Assembly (NCBI RefSeq): GCF_000010165.1
Contig: NC_012491.1
Coordinates: 1,792,001-1,856,000, forward strand
Length of the DNA stretch: 64,000 nucleotides
Direction: 5' to 3'
From: Brevibacillus brevis NBRC 100599
Lineage (GTDB): Bacteria > Bacillota > Bacilli > Brevibacillales > Brevibacillaceae
Shown here one piece after another: positions 54,237 through 63,600 of this stretch. Below the pieces are notes generated by a model that saw only the letters and a program-made list of their open reading frames with translations, did not search any database and was not told where the DNA came from. The number at the start of each line of letters is the position of its first letter. Position 1 is the first letter of the stretch. Made by a program: the position numbers and the translations under genes.

Positions 54237-57200
54237 ATGAAACATTTTTCCATAAAATCACACATGATCGTTGTGCTTTGCCTTGCATTATGCACGACGA
54301 TGTTGCCGCTTGGAACGACGTTCGCAAATGAATCCGCACCCGACTCCATCTCTCCAGTTACGTCAGGTGAGAAAGCAGCAACTCCTGACACGACAATCGA
54401 AGAGATTCAACAATCCATGGGCGAGTCAATCACCAATGGCAAAGGAGAAGCAAAAAATCCGACCGAGTACACGGAAACGGATATTTCTTCGCTTACATGG
54501 ACGCAGCTAGAGACTGACACTGTTATTGACATTCATCGCAGTTTTGACAGAGCATTGTTAAAATTCGCAGCCTATTTCTATTCCGAGCTGCTGCAATTAC
54601 TAACAGCGGAAGAACAAGAAGAAGTCAAACGCCTTTCCACTGAGCAGATTATCACCCAATTCGAGAATTTGAGTCAGGAAAGCAAAGACCTGTTGCAGCG
54701 GTTACCCCCTCTCGTTTTATCTAAAATCAATGAAATCAAGCAACTGGAAGAACAGATGGAGGTCCAATCCACTTCGCTTCCTCCGGTAAAATACACCGAA
54801 CAGGATCAGGAGTTTCGCTTTGCTCGTTCAAAAACAGAGCAATCCGTCGACAATCTATATCGCGCTGCAAACCTCGTCGAGCAAGATCTCTACTTGCCAG
54901 GAAAGAATGGACTGTATCTGGATATAAAGCGTAGATACCACTCCATGAGCAGTAAAATCAGTGTGCCAACCTGGGATGATGATCTAGACAAGAATGAAGC
55001 CCTACATGACACTGACAAATTTGCAACCGGCTGGGATTTTAATATGCCGAGATTGGATATCGTCAGTCGGGAGCAGGCCGTAACGGTAAGGGACGATGCC
55101 TATGATTCAAGTCTACAAATTTACTCTACCAAGGTAGATAAGGATCCATCGAGTAATCGGTATTACATTACCTTAGAAGACGGTACATCTTTAGAATACC
55201 GGTTCAACAAGTTTGTGAATTATCCGTATCAAGACATCCGCTTCACGATTGACGAAGTGAATCGGAAGTACACGCTGCATTACCGTAATCTGAAGTATGA
55301 ATTTGATATGACTCGAGGAATGGTCGTCAAATCCAATATTTACGGGGATACGATCAAGTACAATCTGAGTAGCGACGGAGAGAAGGGCAGCATCGAAGAT
55401 AGTGTCGGTCGTTATGTGGTATTGAACCGAAAGCAAAACGACACCACGCAAGACTTGATCGTCTACAAAGACAAGACCGAGACCACGGTGCTCAAGCACA
55501 TTCGCTACCATTTTGAACGAAAGTTCGCATTGAGCGCTTATCATCAGCTTGTTCGAGTAGAAATCTTGCCGACAGCAGGAAGCGGAAGCAGCGCATATAC
55601 AGTGGCGCGTTATGCCTATCATGATCCCAAAACGAAGGGCATAGCCTATTTCAATTTAAATAAAAAATATACGCTGGATAAGCTCCCAACCGATCAAAGC
55701 CTCCAAGATTCATCCAAGTATTGGGAATCGGATACAAAGAAGCGTAAGGAAATCGATTACTTGCTCATGCAAGAGGTTTCCTATCCGTTGCAAGGATTAA
55801 AAATCAACTACGACTATCGTCCCTATCAACTAGGTCAGACTACGTTTAATGACGGTCTCGTACGGATTTTTCAAGACAAGCATGCACTCAGCTATGTAGC
55901 CTATCATCCAGTCAATAAAGTATCGTACAGCTACACGCAGAAAACGCCAAAAGGAACCAATACGTATAAGCTCGAAAAGAACTATGCCAATAACGACAAC
56001 CTCCGCGAAATATGGAAGGTATCAAAGGAACAACTGCCTCGATTAAAGAATTTTGCGGAACGCCATGGGGATACCATCCAAGTGACAGAATCTGAGGCTT
56101 CCCGGTACACGAAGAATTCCATTTACAAGGTCAATCAAGATGGAAATACGTTGCTGCGAAGCGAAAAGACAACAGGCGTGAGCAAAGGCGGAACAAATGT
56201 ATCAGGCGCGAAGTATCGGGTCGAGTACAATCCAACTACGTACACAACCTATGCCTATTCAGGCCGGAACACAAAGCCGACGTATCAATACGTTTTCCTG
56301 GAACCGACATCGGCAGTTAGCGATCTGGATGTTTACAATTCCTACTTGAAAGACCCGAACCTTTCCAATCGCTCGCGGTATGCAGCTAAGATCAACAATT
56401 ACGCACAAGAGACGTACCTGGAATACAACCATTATGGACAACTGATCAAGCAGATTGCGCCAAACGGCATTATGAGCACATGGACATATGATGAAGTGGC
56501 GCTGAATCCACGGGGCTTCCTTACCTTCTCTGTATTGAAGGCAGCCAGAACACAATCAACGACAGCACCCGGTGATTCGTATTATTCGAATACCACCTAT
56601 GAGTACAACGATCAATATTTGCTCCGGAAGGAAACGGAGATCAACTCGTTCCCTGCCAATTTAATCAATACGCCCAAGAGTCAATCGGTTGAACGAACCT
56701 ACGAATACACAAACAAACAGCTTTATTCGATAACGGAGAACTTTGGCGGAGGAAAGACACGGACGCAGACCTTCACCGCTTATGATCAATACGGAATTCA
56801 GCCTACGCAAATCGCACTCGCAGGTGTCGAGCTGGAAAGCGGTAAATCGGATGTATCGAATTTTTCCTACGACATCGATGACAAAGGCCAAATCAAAAGC
56901 CAGACCTATCCGAACGGAAGCAAGGCTACGTATGAATACGATGAATTAGGAAGACCTCTATCAGAGACTTTTCAAAATCAAGGCGCAAAACGAACCATTA
57001 CGTATGTCTATCGGGACGGCGAAGCCTCTGGATCGAGTGCAGAGGGACCGGGCATCGTGGAGAAAATTGCCCCAGATCAATCGAAGCTGATCACTTACTA
57101 CACCCCATATGGAGATACCGCTTATCAAGAACAGATAGGCACAACAGGTGCGAAACGTCCATTGGTAGAAAACGAGTTTACGCCGGATGGGTTAGAGGTT

Positions 57201-59627
57201 AGCCGTACGGTTCCTTTTGGGAAGCAGGAGGAAAGCACCTCATACCTGTATGACTGGGATGGCTTTTTGTATCAAACGACGAATGCACTAGGAACCACCA
57301 AGCACCATCGAAATAATGCCTACTCGGATGGAACAAGATACTTACCTCGTTTGACGGAACAAACGCTCTCTCCAAATGGTTTTATCGCGACCACCTACAG
57401 CGATTTGTATGGAAAAGTGGAGAGCACAGAGGAGACGACCCAAAGCGGCAGTCACCATCGCGTGACGAACTACCAAACGGATCGATTCGGGAAAGTAACC
57501 AATAAAGAAATCTCTGACGGCAAGACTTCACAAGCGTGGAGCATGCGCTTCGACCATAACGACAACCTGGTTTATTTGCAGGACCCGGAAAATAACGTAA
57601 ACGTATATGGCTACGATACGCTAGGCAATCTCACCAGTGTTCTGGAAAATGGGACGACTACCGCAGAGTATACCTACAATAGTTTGGCATGGAAGCTCTC
57701 CGAGAAGAATCCAGAAACGAGAGCAGAGACGTACACCTACGATAAAAGCGGCCTTGTGAAAAGTTACAAGGACAAAAACGGCGTCACGTTCAACTACGAC
57801 TATTCGCCTTTCCATGAACTGACGAAAGTTTCTTCTGGTACAGCCTTCTATGAAGAGCGCGTGTACGATCCACAGTCTGGTCTGCTTTTGAGCGAGAATA
57901 ATCACACAGGAAACGCCATCAGCTATGGCTACGATGGATTCCATCGGAAGAATCGCCAGACGATGATGGGCAAAGACTACCAGCTTCTCTATTCAGACAA
58001 TGACGATTTGGTAGATACACTTGTATACCCTGCAAGAAGTGCGGTATCTGGTTCTGCTCCATCTCTAAGTGTCGGATACACCTATGACAACGCGAACAGA
58101 TTGAACGCGGTGGCGATTCCAGGAGTCGGAACGACCACGTATACGTACGATATTAGTAACTCAGGAGAAACCAACGCTATATCGTATCCGGGTCAACCGA
58201 CAGCCATGCAACAATCGGTTAGCTCGTTTGCAGAACTAACAGCAATGAATCACGCAGACGGCTGGAACGAGACGAATGGCTACGATCTGTTTGGGAATAT
58301 CACCAGTCAAAAGCGCTCTGGTACGAATTATGGATTGTTTGTGTACGACAAGCTTTCCCGGATCAAGGAAGAATCGGTCGAAGGGAACGTTAAGCAGTAT
58401 TCCTATGACAAGCGCGGCAACCGTCAAGTGTATGCAAATGCTCCGGCAAATATCTTGGGCTCCTATGAAATGAAGCACGATTTGTTTAATCGTTTGCAGG
58501 AGTATAAGGATGAGAAGGGGACAACGACATACACGTATTATCCAGGTGGACTGCGTGCGACGAAGCAACAGACTGGCAGCGTGACGGATACGACTCACTA
58601 CGTCTATTTGGATGGGCAAGTGATTGAAGATCTGACGCAGGATGGCAGGGTCAAGGCGCGGAATGTGTTTGGTAACCAGTTGATTTGGAGGAAAGACTAC
58701 GCGTCAAATCTAGAAGGTACCTACTATTACAATAGCCACGGGGATGTAGTTAAGATCAAAGACCCGAGTGGGAATGTCCTGAATACGTATGAGTATGACA
58801 TTTGGGGCAATTTGATTGTAGATAAGGTCAAGGAAACGATCTCAAATCCGTTTATGTATGCAGGGGAAATGCACGACAAGGAGAGCGGATTCTATTATTT
58901 GCGTGCTAGATATTACGATCCGAAGATAGGTCGGTTTATATCCGAGGATACGTATAAAGGACAAGTGGATAATCCGTTGACGTTGAATCGGTATACGTAT
59001 ACTCACAACAATCCGGTTAGGTATATTGATCCTACAGGACATGATGCATGGCTAGTTCATGGGACTTTTTCGGATAATTCTACTTGGAAGGATGATTTTG
59101 TTACGTATTTCAAAGATTTATACAAAGAGGATGTAAGAAAATTTGAGTGGTCAGGTGATAACGATAATACGGCAAGGGTAAAGGCAGCACAATCTTTGGC
59201 AAGCGAGATCATGAATTGGCGAAGTATTAAAGGTAATGAGAAGAAACCAATTCGGCTAATTGGTCATAGTCATGGCGGAAATGTATCAATTTTAGCAGCA
59301 AATGTTTTGGAACATGAAGGAATTCAGGTGGAAACGCTTGTTACTATTGCTACTCCTGTAAGGGAACTTGAATATTATTTAGAGTATCCAGTGGGACAGC
59401 ATCTACATGTTTACAATGAACGAGATGGTGTACAGGTAAATGGGGGAAGCGTATGGTTACTTGGCGAAGCCAAACGGGAGTATACAAATGCAGCAAATAT
59501 AAAAATTGAATTAGGGGAGGAGTACAACCCAATTGAGGCTCACTCTGCAATGCACTCTAATGTTGAAAGGTGGAAAAAATATATAACGCCGTATCTCGCA
59601 AAATTTTATGTGGAACCAAAAAGGTAA
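54237..59627 (+). CDS. Secreted RHS/YD-repeat polymorphic toxin with lipase-like C-terminus
   Basis: 1796 residues. Signal peptide (HMIVVLCLALCTTMLPLG... TTFA); a unique N-terminal region (~35-480); many YD repeats (~700-1530; e.g. ATYEYDELGRPLSETF, NVYGYDTLGNLTSVLENG, YTYDNANRLNAV); then the RHS core ending ARYYDPKIGRFISEDTY, NRYTYTHNNPVRYIDPTG at ~1600. After DPTG the tip (1602-1796) is unrelated to RHS: HGTFSD oxyanion-like loop, nucleophile elbow GHSHGG (Ser1678), a candidate Asp in YNERDGVQ and candidate His in AHSAMHSN. That is an alpha/beta-hydrolase (lipase/esterase-like) triad. RHS shells are known to encapsulate and release such tips. GGAGG lies 4-5 bases before the ATG. Confidence 0.92.
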   Translation: MKHFSIKSHMIVVLCLALCTTMLPLGTTFANESAPDSISPVTSGEKAATPDTTIEEIQQSMGESITNGKGEAKNPTEYTETDISSLTWTQLETDTVIDIHRSFDRALLKFAAYFYSELLQLLTAEEQEEVKRLSTEQIITQFENLSQESKDLLQRLPPLVLSKINEIKQLEEQMEVQSTSLPPVKYTEQDQEFRFARSKTEQSVDNLYRAANLVEQDLYLPGKNGLYLDIKRRYHSMSSKISVPTWDDDLDKNEALHDTDKFATGWDFNMPRLDIVSREQAVTVRDDAYDSSLQIYSTKVDKDPSSNRYYITLEDGTSLEYRFNKFVNYPYQDIRFTIDEVNRKYTLHYRNLKYEFDMTRGMVVKSNIYGDTIKYNLSSDGEKGSIEDSVGRYVVLNRKQNDTTQDLIVYKDKTETTVLKHIRYHFERKFALSAYHQLVRVEILPTAGSGSSAYTVARYAYHDPKTKGIAYFNLNKKYTLDKLPTDQSLQDSSKYWESDTKKRKEIDYLLMQEVSYPLQGLKINYDYRPYQLGQTTFNDGLVRIFQDKHALSYVAYHPVNKVSYSYTQKTPKGTNTYKLEKNYANNDNLREIWKVSKEQLPRLKNFAERHGDTIQVTESEASRYTKNSIYKVNQDGNTLLRSEKTTGVSKGGTNVSGAKYRVEYNPTTYTTYAYSGRNTKPTYQYVFLEPTSAVSDLDVYNSYLKDPNLSNRSRYAAKINNYAQETYLEYNHYGQLIKQIAPNGIMSTWTYDEVALNPRGFLTFSVLKAARTQSTTAPGDSYYSNTTYEYNDQYLLRKETEINSFPANLINTPKSQSVERTYEYTNKQLYSITENFGGGKTRTQTFTAYDQYGIQPTQIALAGVELESGKSDVSNFSYDIDDKGQIKSQTYPNGSKATYEYDELGRPLSETFQNQGAKRTITYVYRDGEASGSSAEGPGIVEKIAPDQSKLITYYTPYGDTAYQEQIGTTGAKRPLVENEFTPDGLEVSRTVPFGKQEESTSYLYDWDGFLYQTTNALGTTKHHRNNAYSDGTRYLPRLTEQTLSPNGFIATTYSDLYGKVESTEETTQSGSHHRVTNYQTDRFGKVTNKEISDGKTSQAWSMRFDHNDNLVYLQDPENNVNVYGYDTLGNLTSVLENGTTTAEYTYNSLAWKLSEKNPETRAETYTYDKSGLVKSYKDKNGVTFNYDYSPFHELTKVSSGTAFYEERVYDPQSGLLLSENNHTGNAISYGYDGFHRKNRQTMMGKDYQLLYSDNDDLVDTLVYPARSAVSGSAPSLSVGYTYDNANRLNAVAIPGVGTTTYTYDISNSGETNAISYPGQPTAMQQSVSSFAELTAMNHADGWNETNGYDLFGNITSQKRSGTNYGLFVYDKLSRIKEESVEGNVKQYSYDKRGNRQVYANAPANILGSYEMKHDLFNRLQEYKDEKGTTTYTYYPGGLRATKQQTGSVTDTTHYVYLDGQVIEDLTQDGRVKARNVFGNQLIWRKDYASNLEGTYYYNSHGDVVKIKDPSGNVLNTYEYDIWGNLIVDKVKETISNPFMYAGEMHDKESGFYYLRARYYDPKIGRFISEDTYKGQVDNPLTLNRYTYTHNNPVRYIDPTGHDAWLVHGTFSDNSTWKDDFVTYFKDLYKEDVRKFEWSGDNDNTARVKAAQSLASEIMNWRSIKGNEKKPIRLIGHSHGGNVSILAANVLEHEGIQVETLVTIATPVRELEYYLEYPVGQHLHVYNERDGVQVNGGSVWLLGEAKREYTNAANIKIELGEEYNPIEAHSAMHSNVERWKKYITPYLAKFYVEPKR

Positions 59628-59678
59628 AAAATAATCTTACTGCGAAACTAAATTAATTAGCAGGAGGGGGAATGCCCA

Positions 59679-60308
59679 GTGCGATTGTGGTTGAAGTTAA
59701 TTTGGATCATCACTATACTCGTTAATTTATCAGGTGTTATCTGGTTTGTACTTGGCTCTACTGCAAATTTTCAACGCGGTATAGACTTGATTTCCACGGT
59801 AATACTTTTGTATCTAGGTATACCCTCAATTTTATTGATAGTCGTTTCTAGTTTTCTATTATTGAAAAAGTGGAGTCCATCTAGGTGGTGGGAGTTCATT
59901 GGGGTTTTAATTATCATCATTGCCATGCTTTTAATGACACCACATTTGTATAAAAACGTAGAGACGAATGGGTGGTTAACAGAAAAAATAAGAACTGATT
60001 CCATACAGCAGACACCGGATGGTAGATTTGAATACTGCATGGAACTAATTAATTTGTTTCAGAAAAATAGTTCAGCTCGCTTATATTTAAAGAATACCCA
60101 GACATTGGAGGAAATAAGAATTCATTTAGAGTTTCCTACAAAGGAGATCACAGGTGTATCTTGGGGTGATGTAAATTACTTTGTTAAGCTCGAACCAACT
60201 ACTAACTCAAATATTTACATACTTAACACTACCGAGGAGTTTCCTTTTCCAAATGAGAAATATGAAATTAATATACAGGAGAAAACAGCAGTAAAAATAA
60301 ACAATTAA
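59679..60308 (+). CDS. Three-helix membrane protein, candidate immunity protein
   Basis: 209 residues from GTG 59679, 8 bases after AGGAGGGGG. Three membrane segments (about 4-26, 36-62, 70-90; e.g. LIWIITILVNLSGVIWFVLG, WWEFIGVLIIIIAMLLM) followed by a ~115-residue soluble domain (RFEYCMELINLF, LEEIRIHLEFPTKEI). No recognised family. Evidence for immunity is positional: it directly follows the toxin tip by 51 bases, is co-transcribed, ends at a terminator, and is visibly AT-richer than the RHS shell, as toxin-immunity ends often are. A membrane immunity protein suits a lipase-type toxin attacking the envelope. Function is inference. Confidence 0.7.
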   Translation: MRLWLKLIWIITILVNLSGVIWFVLGSTANFQRGIDLISTVILLYLGIPSILLIVVSSFLLLKKWSPSRWWEFIGVLIIIIAMLLMTPHLYKNVETNGWLTEKIRTDSIQQTPDGRFEYCMELINLFQKNSSARLYLKNTQTLEEIRIHLEFPTKEITGVSWGDVNYFVKLEPTTNSNIYILNTTEEFPFPNEKYEINIQEKTAVKINN

Positions 60309-60322
60309 TAGAACTACCTCAT

Positions 60323-60363
60323 CCCCTAAACGAGTAATCTACGCTCGTTTGGGGTTCTTTTTT
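60323..60363 (+). terminator. Terminator of cassette 1
   Basis: CCCCTAAACGAG pairs with CTCGTTTGGGG (one bulged T) around a 9-base loop, followed by TTCTTTTTT. Confidence 0.9.
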
Positions 60364-60668
60364 GTCTGAAGTAAGGAAACTTCGGAAACAATCTACTTTT
60401 GAGAGAGCAAGGCTGACCTACAAGCAAGGGAAACACATTCCAACTTGGAAATCCCTTCTGCTAATCAGCAATATTGGCTGACTAGTAATTTGTTAGTCAA
60501 AACATATTGGTAAGTTCCTATTGAACCAATATCAGGAATTCACTATAATTCTAAATGCTGTTTAGGTAAAATTTACATTTTTTATCTGTACTTATTTTTG
60601 GGGGAGGGGATGAAGAGTAAAAAGAAGTGATCCAAAGCTCAAGACAATTATGACAAGGAGTTACAGGA
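60364..60668 (+). other. Intergenic region with duplicated promoter/leader
   Basis: The first ~115 bases hold nothing I recognise. TGACTA/TAGTCA (60479-60499) is a 6-bp inverted repeat just upstream of the promoter. From about 60518 to 60612 the sequence aligns with 46309-46425: CCAATAT-AGGAATTCA-TATAATTC, then CTGTACTTATTTT and GGGGGAGGG are shared. The copy has an extra ~45 bases before the start codon. Confidence 0.75.
60521..60549 (+). promoter_or_regulatory. Sigma-A promoter of cassette 2
   Basis: TTGAAC (60521-60526), 17-base spacer, TATAAT (60544-60549); same spacing and flanks as the cassette 1 promoter, leader about 113 bases. Confidence 0.8.
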
Positions 60669-63600
60669 ATGAACCCTAGATTCATCCGCTTAATCAGTAG
60701 TTTCAATTTATTCCTACTGCTTGCTTTACTGTTTTTGCAACTTGTCCCAGAGCACGCTATCGCAAGCGCTAGTAGTAAGACGTATTTAATTGGTTTTAAA
60801 GAAAACAAGAAAACAAAAGTCAGGGCTATTCAAAGATCATCGGTACAGCAAGTTAGCACGAAAGTGATGGTTGCTCAATTAACAGAGAATGAAATGGAGG
60901 TAATGTCTCAGGACGAGAATGTAGCCTATATTGAGGAAGATAGTGAAATAGAGTTAGCTGAAACAAACAGAACAGAAAAGCAGGCAATTCCGTGGGGGAT
61001 TGAGCACATAGGGGCAAATCAAGCTCACGAAAAACATTACAAAGGCCAAAACATCAAAATTGGAATTATTGATACAGGTATATCCAATCATGAAGACCTC
61101 CAAGTAAAAGGAGGCATTTCCTATGTAGAAGGAAAATCAGATTTTGATGACGAGCACGGGCATGGAACTGCGGTGGCTGGTGTTATCGCTGGTCAAGATA
61201 ACGATGTTGGGATTGTTGGTGTTGCCCCAGAAGCTGAAATCTATGCCATTAGAGTCCTTGATGAAAAAGGTCACGGTACATATTCCAGCATGATTCAGGG
61301 GATTGAATGGGCGATACAGAATGACATGGACATCGTTTCCATTAGTGCTGGTGGTAGAATTGACAGTCAAGCGCTACACGACCAGATAAAAAGAGCGAAT
61401 CAACAAGGGATACTGGTTATTGCAGCAGCGGGAAATCGAGGAATGGGTGAGGATACCCAGTTATATCCTGCGAAATACGCAGAGACATTGTCTGTCGGTG
61501 CGATTAATCAGGACAATCAACGGGCTGACTTTTCAAGTGTTGGCAGTGGGTTAGACCTGATGGCTCCTGGCGTTGATATTCTAAGTACGTCTCTCCATGG
61601 AGACTATGAGCAACGTTCAGGCACATCGTTAGCAGCTCCTCACGTAACCGGTGCAGCAGCTGTTATTTGGTCAAAAATGGGTGGAGCCACCAATCGCGAA
61701 GTGCGTGATCGTTTAGTCGATAACGCAACATCTTTAGGGGAATCACGTTTTTACGGAAAAGGGCTTGTAAACCTAGAGAAAGCGCTGGGACTAGGGGATG
61801 AAGACTCCGCTGAGATTACCTCACTGGAATCGACGCCGAACGAATTGCGACTTTCCGAAGGTGAGAATTATCAACTGAAGATTACGGCAAACATGACAAA
61901 TGGCAACACCAGAGATGTCAGCAAAGAAGTAACGTATACGAGCAAAGATGAAAAAATTGCTACGGTTACACCTTCAGGGTTTGTCACAGGAAGTGGAATG
62001 GGAGATACGCAACTGATCGCTGAGTTGGGTGACAAGACGATTGAGATTCCGATAGTGGTGACGAAGAGAGCTCCTTTGATACCAATAGGTGGGCTCGACA
62101 CTCCCGAAAAAGGCGAGTTAATCAGTGGTACGTATACCATTAAAGGATGGTATCTCCATCCAGACGGGGTATCGAAAATCAGTATCCTGATTGATGGTAC
62201 GAATGTGGGAGAGGCATCTTATGGCGACCCGAGACCAGATGTTGAAGCGAAATATCCAGCTTATCAGAATAGCAATGCTGGATTTCACTATCAACTGGAT
62301 ACTCGAAATGTAATAGCAGGCACCCATAGCATTACGGTGGAAGTTCAAGATACGAATGGACAACAGATCGTTCTAGAAGGAACGACGTTTTACATTGGTG
62401 ACATGGAGCCGTTGAGTGGTCTGCATGCTGATGTAACCAAGTTGGAGTTAACGAATGAAGGTTCGCATCAGTTGGTGGTATCTACTGTTTTAGAAGATAA
62501 CACCCTGAAAGACGTGACAAGTCTTGCAGAGTACGCTTCATCAGATGAAAGTGTCGTAACAGTAGACGCTGCTGGACTTGTAAAAGCAATGGGGGCTGGA
62601 ACGGCGATTGTGACCATTCGATATGAAGGTCAATCAATCACGATCGCCGTTACGATTAAAAAGGATGAACCATTGATACCGCGTTGGGAGTTAGAAGCGC
62701 CAACCAGTAATTCCATGATGACAGGCGTCACACTCATCAAAGGCTGGTACCTAGATCCATCAGGTGTCTCCAAGATAGAGGTTCATGTCGATGGAACAGT
62801 AGTAGGGGAAGCTTCTTATGGGCATACCCGTCCTGATATTGAATCCTCGTATCCACAATATCAGAATGCTAGAGCCGGATTTGAGTACCGTTTAGACACA
62901 ACGCAGCTAATGGAAGGGCAGCATTCGATTAAGGTAACGGCTGTTACTAAAGACGGCGCTGAGCAAGTTCTGGCAGAGCGAGCTGTTTTCATTGGGCGTG
63001 CTGAACCGGCCACAAGTATTGTGGCAAATTTAAGCAAGGTAGATTTGATACAAGGGAATACACAGCAATTATCCATTTCTGCTGTTTTACTGAATCAACA
63101 AACGAAAGATGTGACCAGAGAGGCTCAATATACCGTTGAGAATCCTGCGATCATTAGCCTTTCAGATAAAGGAATCGTTACGGGAATTGAAATCGGTCAA
63201 ACCAATATCATCGTGAAATACCAGGAACAAACGCTTACGATACCTGTTTGGGTCAAAGCAGCAGGGGGTCTGGCTCGGGGAGGCATTGACAGTCCCGCAG
63301 ACCATGCATTAATCAGCGGTGTTTATCCTGTCACAGGCTGGTTTATTGACTCTACTGGTGTTGAAAAGATTGAAGTACTGGTCGATGGAGCCGTAAGTGG
63401 TGAAGCAACCTATGGCATTTCTCGTCCGGAAATAGAAATTATGGATGCTTCTAAACCGGATGGAAACGTAGGGTTCCACTATAATCTCGATACAGGAAAA
63501 TTGCGGGAAGGCACACATACTCTTTCTGTCAGAGGAACAGGCAAGGGTGGAAATCAGGTAATGCTGGGGAACAGAACGATTCAAGTCGTTACCTTGCTAC

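Noticed and set aside
60364-60520. A small RNA or extra gene between the two cassettes
   Set aside because: No start with ribosome binding site, no tRNA-like or riboswitch-like fold seen; only a terminator before it and a 6-bp inverted repeat after it.
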